64,000 nt of DNA from Bombiscardovia asteroides_K (GTDB lineage: Bacteria; Actinomycetota; Actinomycetes; Actinomycetales; Bifidobacteriaceae), in NCBI RefSeq assembly GCF_048001765.1, contig NZ_CP181447.1, positions 806,001-870,000 on the forward strand, read 5' to 3'. Every line of letters starts with the position of its first letter. Position 1 is the stretch's first letter. The position numbers and the translations under genes were made by a program. Below the pieces are notes generated by a model, which was not told the origin of the DNA, ran no database searches, and saw nothing but the letters and a program-made list of their open reading frames with translations. Shown here piece by piece: positions 28,650 to 34,783 of this stretch.

Positions 28650-29255
28650 ATGCAGGAGCATGCCGAGTCAGAGACCGGTCGTGAGAGGCGCAGGCTTCTC
28701 GAAGGATGGAATTCACCCCCAAACCTGGTCACCTACACCCGTATCCTCCTGGTCCTGGTCTTCATCGTCCTGGATCTGATGGCCGGTCCCTGGGGCGAGC
28801 GCAGGCCTGGCATGCGGTGGACCGCCGCCGTGCTCTTCATCCTCGCCGCTTCGACCGACAAGCTGGACGGGTGGCTGGCCCGCCGGTACAACCAGGTGAC
28901 CGAGCTGGGCAAACTCATGGATCCCATCGCCGACAAGCTGCTGATCTGCTCGGCGCTGATCGTGGCCTCCGTCTTCGGCGAGCTCTGGTGGTGGGTCACC
29001 CTGCTCTTCCTGGTGCGGGAACTGGGCATCACCCTGCTGCGGGTCCTGGTCATCAACAAGCAGGGACGGGTCATCGCCGCATCCCGGGCCGGCAAGTATA
29101 AGACCTTGTTTGAATGCATCGGCCTGGGCATGCTGATGGTGCCCCTGTCGCCGGTCTGGCCCTGGTACCTGGTGGCCACCCGTGTGGTCATCCTTGTGGC
29201 CCTGGCCCTCTGCCTTTACTCGGGAGCTGAATACGTGATAGGGATGCGGCGATGA
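28650..29255 (+). CDS. pgsA: CDP-diacylglycerol-glycerol-3-phosphate 3-phosphatidyltransferase
   Basis: A 201-residue integral membrane enzyme that makes phosphatidylglycerophosphate, the committed step toward phosphatidylglycerol and cardiolipin. The CDP-alcohol phosphotransferase signature D-xx-DG-xx-AR-x8-G-xxx-D-xxx-D is complete (DKLDGWLARR then ELGKLMDPIADK, about 72-97). The start PNLVTYTRILLVLVFIVLD and about five hydrophobic helices fit the family. ATG 28650 is chosen because AAGGAG lies five bases upstream; an in-frame GTG at 28644 overlaps that site. It overlaps the cinA-like gene by four bases (ATGA). Confidence 0.93.
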   Translation: MQEHAESETGRERRRLLEGWNSPPNLVTYTRILLVLVFIVLDLMAGPWGERRPGMRWTAAVLFILAASTDKLDGWLARRYNQVTELGKLMDPIADKLLICSALIVASVFGELWWWVTLLFLVRELGITLLRVLVINKQGRVIAASRAGKYKTLFECIGLGMLMVPLSPVWPWYLVATRVVILVALALCLYSGAEYVIGMRR

Positions 29256-29821
29256 TCGGCAAGAGTGTGCAGGGCCGTTGCGACGACCTGGCTGGACGGA
29301 TCATCGACACCTGTCGTGATTCGGGCCTGCTGCTGGCCGCTGCCGAATCGCTGACCGGGGGACTGCTGGCCGATGCCTTCGTCAGGATTCCCGGGGCGTC
29401 AGACGTCTTCCTCGGATCGGCCGTCACCTACGACATCGCCGCCAAGGCCGCCATTCTCAAGGTGGACCAGGACCTGCTAGCCACCCAGGGTGCGGTTCAT
29501 CCACGGGTCGCCCAGGAGATGGCTGAGGGCACGGCCAGGCTCTACACCAGGCCGGCGCACGAGGATACGGTCATAGGCATGGCCACTACCGGTGTGGCCG
29601 GTCCAGGCCCTGACGGGGATGATCCTGCCGGGCTGGTCTACATCGGTCTGGCCCTGCCTGTTCGTGTGTTGGGTCGACGTATAGAGACCGGCCTTCAGTC
29701 CCACGCCTACCGCACCTATGCATACGAGCTGCATCTGGACGGCGACCGTGAGCAGGTGCGTCGGGGCACGGTCATGCGGATTCTGGACCAGCTGGATCGG
29801 GCCCTGCATTCGCGCGGCTGA
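29252..29821 (+). CDS. CinA-family nicotinamide-nucleotide amidohydrolase (C-terminal domain type)
   Basis: A 189-residue stand-alone CinA C-terminal domain. Members deamidate nicotinamide mononucleotide (PncC activity) for pyridine-nucleotide recycling. Family blocks are AAAESLTGGLLADAFVRIPGASDVFLGSAVTYD (here LLAAAESLTGGLL, then GASDVFLGSAVTYD), the VHPRVAQEMAEG helix and the glycine loop GMATTGVAGPGPDGDDPAG and GLVYIG. The N-terminal MoCF-like domain of full CinA is absent, which is common. The ATGA overlap with pgsA and position before clgR and recA match the conserved actinobacterial order. The enzymatic activity is inferred from the family. Confidence 0.9.
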   Translation: MIGKSVQGRCDDLAGRIIDTCRDSGLLLAAAESLTGGLLADAFVRIPGASDVFLGSAVTYDIAAKAAILKVDQDLLATQGAVHPRVAQEMAEGTARLYTRPAHEDTVIGMATTGVAGPGPDGDDPAGLVYIGLALPVRVLGRRIETGLQSHAYRTYAYELHLDGDREQVRRGTVMRILDQLDRALHSRG

Positions 29822-30091
29822 CGGCCTGATACGGTAGGTCGCTTTTACGGTTTTACAGCTTCTGCAAGTCGATGCAGGGCTTTGCGCTTGCAGGGTCTGT
29901 TGTACCCATCAGGCCTAAGCAAGAGCATATCAGTATTGAGCCATTCCCCCTACCTCCGGATTCCTTGCTTTCGTATACGTGACCTTGGTCACAAAGCAGG
30001 CCTTTTCGGTTCCTCCCCTGGAATAATCTACCGGCTCGTCTGTTGGTCAATGTGTAAGAAATTGAACACGATAATGGCGAAAGGGGCTGCT
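29822..30091. promoter_or_regulatory. Leader/promoter region of the ClgR-type regulator gene
   Basis: A gap of 270 bases with AT-richer sequence. It contains the near-perfect inverted repeat GTGACCTTGGTCAC at 29979-29992 and a GATAAT hexamer just before the 30074 ATG. No protein family or RNA was recognised here. Confidence 0.4.
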
Positions 30092-30610
30092 ATGGCCAGC
30101 ACCGAGACCGTGATGACTCGAACCAACGATACCTATGATGTCAAGCCGGCCGCACCCGGAGTGGAGCGCAATGCGCGGGTTCGTGATCTGACACCCGCCC
30201 AGCGTCGTGCCGTCGTCTTCGCCCAGCAGCAGGTGATTCGTGCCAAGGCCGCCAAGAAGGCCAAGGAGGAGCGCCAGGCCAACCTGAACAAGATGTGGAT
30301 GGAGGAGGACGGCATGGAAGCCAGCCGTCAGCGGGCAGCCTCCACCAACGACGGCCGGGCCGTCACCCACACCGTCTCCCTGCGCGAGGCCCTGGGCCAC
30401 GTGCTGCGCGAGCTGAGGACCAACGATCACAAGACCCTGCGTGAGGTCAGCGAGAAGGCGGGTGTGTCCCTGGGTTACCTGTCCGAAGTGGAGCGCGGCC
30501 AGAAGGAGGCCAGCTCCGAGCTGCTGAGCTCCATCGCCGACGCACTGGGCCTGGGTGTGCCGCAGACCCTGCGGATGGTGGCGGACTACCTGGAGTCCAC
30601 TCAGGAGTAA
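30092..30610 (+). CDS. clgR: XRE-family helix-turn-helix regulator, ClgR-like
   Basis: The 172-residue protein ends in a helix-turn-helix domain: VSLREALGHVLRELRTNDHKTLREVSEKAGVSLGYLSEVERGQKEASSELLSSIADAL in consecutive pieces, the pattern of ClgR, the actinobacterial activator of clp protease genes. The first 90 residues are charged and helical, longer than in corynebacterial ClgR. Start ATG 30092 is chosen for the AAGGGG site five bases upstream; ATG 30074 is an alternative. Location between cinA and DUF3046-recA is the conserved place for clgR in actinobacteria. In bifidobacteria ClgR is known to activate clp genes; the targets are not in this window. Confidence 0.87.
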   Translation: MASTETVMTRTNDTYDVKPAAPGVERNARVRDLTPAQRRAVVFAQQQVIRAKAAKKAKEERQANLNKMWMEEDGMEASRQRAASTNDGRAVTHTVSLREALGHVLRELRTNDHKTLREVSEKAGVSLGYLSEVERGQKEASSELLSSIADALGLGVPQTLRMVADYLESTQE

Positions 30611-30638
30611 GCATGTCAGGTCCAGCCGGTCGACCCGG

Positions 30639-30661
30639 CGGACCGCCCTGGAGGGCGTCCG
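30639..30661 (+). terminator. Hairpin after clgR
   Basis: CGGAC-C-GCCCT pairs with AGGGC-G-TCCG, giving a stable GC stem 29 bases after the clgR stop. It is followed by only GTTCT, so it is a candidate terminator or attenuator. Confidence 0.45.
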
Positions 30662-30755
30662 GTTCTGAGGAACCAGGCGCCCTCTTCTGCTGACTGTCGG
30701 TTGCTACGGTAGAAGGAGCGTGACAGGGTGGGTCTTGGACGAAAGGTGATGTCGG

Positions 30756-30989
30756 GTGCGTGAACGGGAATTCTGGCAACTGCTGGAGGAGGTCTTCGGC
30801 CGGGTCTACGGACGCAGTCTGGCCCGTGACCAAAGACTGACCGCCTTGGATGCCATGACCGTAATAGAGGCACTGGATGCGGGCGTGGAGCCGCGTGTGG
30901 TCTGGAACGTGCTGTGCGATCAGATGGAGATTCCCGACTCCCGACGCTGGGGAAAAGACCACAATGCGCCGCCCATGCCGGCAGCCTGA
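30756..30989 (+). CDS. DUF3046 domain-containing protein
   Basis: A 77-residue protein with a GTG start (MREREFWQLLEEVFG). The DUF3046 signature is clear: FWQLLEEVFGRVYGRSLARD, then ALDAGVEPRVVWNVLCDQMEIPDSRRWG. The family is small, helical, actinobacterial and of unknown function, and almost always lies directly upstream of recA, as here (229 bases). It carries no enzymatic motif. An AAAGGTGATG site precedes the start. It is outside the LexA-regulated recA promoter, so it is probably expressed separately from the SOS response. Confidence 0.9.
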   Translation: MREREFWQLLEEVFGRVYGRSLARDQRLTALDAMTVIEALDAGVEPRVVWNVLCDQMEIPDSRRWGKDHNAPPMPAA

Positions 30990-31038
30990 TCGGCGGGTTT
31001 TATCCTCCGCGAATTTATTTCCCATTCCAGGCGATTTT

Positions 31039-31052
31039 CGAACATTTGTTCG
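31039..31052 (+). promoter_or_regulatory. LexA-binding SOS box upstream of recA
   Basis: CGAACATTTGTTCG is a perfect match to the Gram-positive SOS box CGAAC-N4-GTTCG. A TATACT hexamer follows at 31063-31068 as a probable -10, placing the box over the -35 region, where LexA would block transcription. Confidence 0.93.
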
Positions 31053-31217
31053 CATGGGCGGGTATACTGATACCCATGGTCCGGTGACCGCCGGCACGTT
31101 CGACCACATCGGGCGCCGGGACCGCAGACGGGTTCCGACGGCGGATAGGCTGTCAATCGTGAGGTCGTCAATCAGGATGTCGTCATCGTGAGGTCGGTTA
31201 CTAAGAAGGAGAGCCAT

Positions 31218-32372
31218 ATGGCACGTCAGAGCAACAGTGGCAAGGCGAAGAAGGAAGAAGAAGGCGGGATCGACCCCCGCCGCCAGGCAGCCTTGAACAC
31301 GGCCCTCGCGCAGGTGGAGAAGAGCTTCGGCAAGGGTTCGGCCATGCGGCTGGGCGACAAGCCTGCCCAGGATGTAGAGGTCATTCCCACCGGTTCCCTG
31401 GCCTTGGACATGGCCCTGGGCATCGGCGGACTGCCCCGCGGCCGCATCGTCGAGATCTATGGTCCGGAATCATCGGGCAAGACCACCCTGGCTCTGCACG
31501 CAGTGGCCAATGCGCAGGCCGGCGGTGGAGTGGCTGCCTTCATCGATGCCGAGCATGCTCTGGATCCTGAGTATGCCAAGAAGCTGGGTGTGGATACGGA
31601 CTCTTTGATTGTCTCCCAGCCGGACAACGGCGAGCAGGCGCTGGAGATCGCCGATATGCTGATCCGGTCGGGCGCCCTGGATGTCATCGTCATTGACTCG
31701 GTGGCTGCCCTGGTGCCCAAGGCCGAGATCGAGGGCGATATGGGCGACAGCCACGTGGGTCTGCAAGCTCGTCTGATGAGCCAGGCTCTGCGCAAGATGA
31801 CCGGTGCCCTGTCCCAGGCCAACACCACGGCCATCTTCATCAACCAGCTCAGGGAGAAGATCGGCGTCTTCTTTGGCAGCCCGGAGACCACCACCGGTGG
31901 CAAGGCCCTGAAGTTCTATGCTTCGGTCCGCCTGGATATCCGCCGCATCCAGACCCTGAAGAACGGCGACGAGGCAGTGGGCAACCGCACCAAGGTCAAG
32001 GTGGTCAAGAACAAGATGGCCCCGCCCTTCAAGGTGGCCGAATTCGACATTCTCTACGGGGAGGGCATCTCCAAGGAGGGTTCGGTTCTGGACATGGCCC
32101 TGCAGACCAACATCGTCAAGAAGTCGGGCTCCTGGTTCACCTACGAGGGCGATCAGCTGGGTCAGGGCAGGGAGAACGTCCGTCAGTTCCTCAAGGACAA
32201 TCCCGGCCTGACCAAGGAGATCGAGGATAAGGTCAAGGTTGCCTTCGGCCTTATCCCTGCTCCCTCCGAGGACGACAAGGCCGATCAGGCTGATGCTGAC
32301 CAGGGCAGTAAGGAAGACGACTCGGCTCCTGTCGACGTCAACGGTACTGTGCCTACGGCCCAGGCTGCATGA
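31218..32372 (+). CDS. recA: Recombinase A
   Basis: A 384-residue strand-exchange ATPase for homologous recombination and SOS induction. Walker A GPESSGKTTLALH lies near 75-87, Walker B LDVIVIDSVAALVP near 155, loop L2 INQLREKIGVFFGSPETTTGGKALKFY (in two parts) near 212, and the usual acidic C-terminus (EDDKADQADADQ). The first 25 residues are Lys/Glu-rich as in other bifidobacteria. ATG 31218 follows AAGGAG; an upstream in-frame GTG at 31188 is not needed. A perfect LexA box lies 166 bases upstream. recX starts five bases after the stop, an ancient recA-recX pair. Confidence 0.98.
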   Translation: MARQSNSGKAKKEEEGGIDPRRQAALNTALAQVEKSFGKGSAMRLGDKPAQDVEVIPTGSLALDMALGIGGLPRGRIVEIYGPESSGKTTLALHAVANAQAGGGVAAFIDAEHALDPEYAKKLGVDTDSLIVSQPDNGEQALEIADMLIRSGALDVIVIDSVAALVPKAEIEGDMGDSHVGLQARLMSQALRKMTGALSQANTTAIFINQLREKIGVFFGSPETTTGGKALKFYASVRLDIRRIQTLKNGDEAVGNRTKVKVVKNKMAPPFKVAEFDILYGEGISKEGSVLDMALQTNIVKKSGSWFTYEGDQLGQGRENVRQFLKDNPGLTKEIEDKVKVAFGLIPAPSEDDKADQADADQGSKEDDSAPVDVNGTVPTAQAA

Positions 32373-32376
32373 CCCG

Positions 32377-33291
32377 ATGATCTCGGCCGAGGACTTCCTC
32401 AAGGAAAATCCTGTCCGACTGGCTCAGGCCGAAGATTCTGCCGACTCCAGCACAGGGTCGAAGAATTCTCGGTCGGACAGATGCCAGGTAGACTCTGCGG
32501 GTACGCCTGCTCCAGCAGAGTCGGTGTCAGTCCTTGATTCTGCTCCCGAGCAGAAGGATGACAGCTTCAAGGAGGACAGCAGCCCAGTGCAGGCTGCTGT
32601 CTTGGGTCTGGGGCATGGCGCCAGGTTCGGAGGCAGTCTGGAAGATGCAGACAGTTCTGCCAATGCTGATATGGGTGATGAATCCCTGGCAGGTCGCCAT
32701 TCCCATGGCCGCCGTTCTGTCCCTGGTTCCGATAGAAAGACCCGTCATCGTGGCCGTCGCCCACGTGCCGGAGGTTTTGGCTGCGGTTCCGCGCCTGCAG
32801 CCCCGCGAGCAGATGCCGATGACGCGGATGCTTGCAGGGAAGCTGCCCTGACCCTGCTGGATGCGGCAGCCCGTTCTAGCGGGGCTCTGGCCCGCCGTTT
32901 GGTCGACAAGGGTTTTGATACGAACGTAGTCGATCAGGTGATCGACAGGCTGACCAAGCTGGGCCTTTTGGATGACCGGGCCTATGCCCAGGATCTTCTG
33001 CGTTCCTGCCTGCATCGCACCATGGGGGAGCGGGGCGTGCTCTTGGAGATGACCCGCAAGGGTCTGGATCCGGGACTGGCTGCGCAGGTGGTGGCCCAGG
33101 CCTCTCGCGAGGGACTCTTTGTTGACTCCGCCTACGAGCTCGGCCGCAAGGTGGCCCGAAAGACTGCCGGGCTGGATCTCAAAGTCCGAAAACGGCGATT
33201 CTGGAGTGCTGGATCCCGCAAGGGCCACTCTCCCGGCCTCCTTAACCAGGTGGCGGCAGACCTTTTCGTCTCTGACGACCCTCTCGATTGA
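32377..33291 (+). CDS. recX: RecX regulatory protein with long N-terminal extension
   Basis: A protein of about 304 residues that should bind and restrain RecA filaments. The RecX fold occupies the C-terminal half: CREAALTLLDAAARSSGALARRLVDKGFD, VVDQVIDRLTKLGLLDDRAYAQDLLRS, GERGVLLEMTRKGLD in sequence order. The N-terminal ~150 residues are low complexity: Ser/Asp/Glu-rich, then a very basic patch (SHGRRSVPGSDRKTRHRGRR). Standard RecX is 150-200 residues. ATG 32377 lies five bases after the recA stop, so it is co-transcribed and SOS-regulated with recA. The C-terminus converges on rnpB. Confidence 0.9.
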   Translation: MISAEDFLKENPVRLAQAEDSADSSTGSKNSRSDRCQVDSAGTPAPAESVSVLDSAPEQKDDSFKEDSSPVQAAVLGLGHGARFGGSLEDADSSANADMGDESLAGRHSHGRRSVPGSDRKTRHRGRRPRAGGFGCGSAPAAPRADADDADACREAALTLLDAAARSSGALARRLVDKGFDTNVVDQVIDRLTKLGLLDDRAYAQDLLRSCLHRTMGERGVLLEMTRKGLDPGLAAQVVAQASREGLFVDSAYELGRKVARKTAGLDLKVRKRRFWSAGSRKGHSPGLLNQVAADLFVSDDPLD

Positions 33292-33330
33292 GTTGATTGC
33301 TGCTAAGGCACCACGCAGTAAAAGAGAAGA

Positions 33331-33707
33331 TGAGACCTCTCATATACCCCGGGTTCTGTCATCGACCGGATCGGAATCCGGACGACGGATGGCCATCCAT
33401 CTCGACCTGACGTTGCCGCCAGGCTCTAGCGGCCTACCCGAAGGCGGGACGAGCAGCCCCTGAATGCCTTCTGCTTGGCCTTGCTCCCGATGAGGCTTGC
33501 CATGCGGTCGGCGTTACCGTCGATCCGGTGGTCTCTTACACCGCCGTTTCACCCTTGCCCGCCTTAACAAGGCGAGCGGTCTGTTCTCTGTTGCGCTATC
33601 TCTCAGGTCACCCTGGGCGGACGTTATCCGCCATCGTGCTCTGTGGAGCCCGGAAGTTCCTCAGCCCTTTCCAGGAGGAGGGGCCGCGGCCATCCGAGAG
33701 GTCTCGG
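33331..33707 (-). ncRNA. rnpB: RNase P RNA (bacterial type A)
   Basis: On the minus strand the sequence has the conserved core of RNase P RNA: GAGGAACTTCCGGGCTCC, GATAACGTCCGCCCAGGGTG, GAGAGATAGCGCAACAGAGA near the middle, AAGGGTGAAACGGCGGTG, and AACCCGGGGTATATGAGAGG toward the 3' end. Helix P1 forms between GAGACCTCTC (5') and GAGAGGTCTC (3'), which sets the ends at about 33707 and 33331. The RNA processes tRNA 5' ends with RnpA. It is transcribed toward recX and divergent from hpf. Ends are accurate to a few bases. Confidence 0.95.
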
Positions 33708-33713
33708 GGATAC

Positions 33714-33719
33714 AGCATA
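33714..33719 (-). promoter_or_regulatory. Probable -10 element of rnpB
   Basis: On the minus strand TATGCT lies about eight bases before the expected first nucleotide of RNase P RNA. A weak TGGTCC is found 17 bases upstream as a possible -35. Confidence 0.5.
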
Positions 33720-33800
33720 GCGGAACTGAACGACCGGACCAGCGGTCAGGATTCCGCTCTGGCCTCAAGCTCAATCAGTGAGTCAGCCCTGCTCTTCGGA

Positions 33801-33806
33801 TACAAT
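33801..33806 (+). promoter_or_regulatory. Probable -10 element of hpf
   Basis: TACAAT in the context GGATACAATCGG lies 77 bases before the hpf start codon. The -35 is not obvious. Confidence 0.4.
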
Positions 33807-33882
33807 CGGAAGCACAGTCGATGGTGACCAAGTCCGCCATCGCACCAGCGGCTCGTCCGCTCACAAGTGCAAGGAGATTCCC

Positions 33883-34557
33883 ATGGAGATCGTCATTACC
33901 GGTCGACATACCCAAATCAAGCAGCGGCTCCGCGATGTCGTGGACAGCAAGATGAACAGGGTGACGGCCATCGCGCCCGATGCACAGCGCATCCAGGTCG
34001 TTCTGACACATGAAGGCAATCCCCGCCAGGCTGACAGCGCCAAGAGGGTGGAGCTCACGGTCCAGGCCGGCAAGACCGTGATCCGCGCCGAGGCCTCCAG
34101 CGCCGACGAGTTCAGTGCGCTGGACATGGCCTTGGACAAGCTGACCCAGCGTCTGCGTCGGGTCCGTGACCGCCGCAAGGACCACCGCCGCGGACTGGAG
34201 CATCCGCCCCTGCCCGCCGATCTGCCCGTGGATGACCAGACAGGCGATGAGGGCGATCAGGGCCAGGAGTCCAACCCAGACAACAGCGCCCAGAGCGCCG
34301 TGGCTTCGGACCTGGCGCCGGGCCAGTCGGTCGAAGTACAGGTGGGCGACACCCCCATCGTCATTCGCCGCAAGCTGCACATCGCCGAGCCAATGAGCAT
34401 CGACGAGGCCCTCTACGAGATGGAGCTGATCGGCCACGACTTCTTCCTCTTCGTCAACAAGGAGACCCAGCGGCCGTCAGTGGTCTACCGTCGGCACGGT
34501 TGGAGCTATGGCGTCTTCGAGATCGATACGCCTGAGCATGTAGGCCAGAAGAAGTAA
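33883..34557 (+). CDS. hpf: Ribosome hibernation-promoting factor, long form
   Basis: A 224-residue protein that dimerises ribosomes into inactive 100S particles in stationary phase. The N-terminal S30AE domain starts EIVITGRHTQIKQRLRDVVDSKM and includes VELTVQAGKTVIRAEASS and DKLTQRLRRVRDRRKDHRR. After an acidic linker (about 110-145) comes the long-form C-terminal dimerisation domain IAEPMSIDEALYEMELIGHDFFLFVNKET and YGVFEIDTP. ATG 33883 follows AAGGAG with six bases of spacing. It is directly upstream of secA, the common order in actinobacteria, with 226 bases between. Confidence 0.95.
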   Translation: MEIVITGRHTQIKQRLRDVVDSKMNRVTAIAPDAQRIQVVLTHEGNPRQADSAKRVELTVQAGKTVIRAEASSADEFSALDMALDKLTQRLRRVRDRRKDHRRGLEHPPLPADLPVDDQTGDEGDQGQESNPDNSAQSAVASDLAPGQSVEVQVGDTPIVIRRKLHIAEPMSIDEALYEMELIGHDFFLFVNKETQRPSVVYRRHGWSYGVFEIDTPEHVGQKK

Positions 34558-34783
34558 GCGCAAAACGGATACTGAACTGTGGGGCGATTCCCCGGCGGCA
34601 GGTTGGCCCGGCCTCCGGAGAATTGCCCTTCTTCAATGACCGACCTGGTTGCCGAGGCCGCAGCCGGGTTTGTGGAACCATCGGTTTCGAGAAAATCGGT
34701 GCATTCGCGTAAGATAATCAAGGTCTGGGCCTACGTCAGCTGAGGGCGTGCGAAGGCCATAAAAGAACGGTAGGGAGCGCAAC

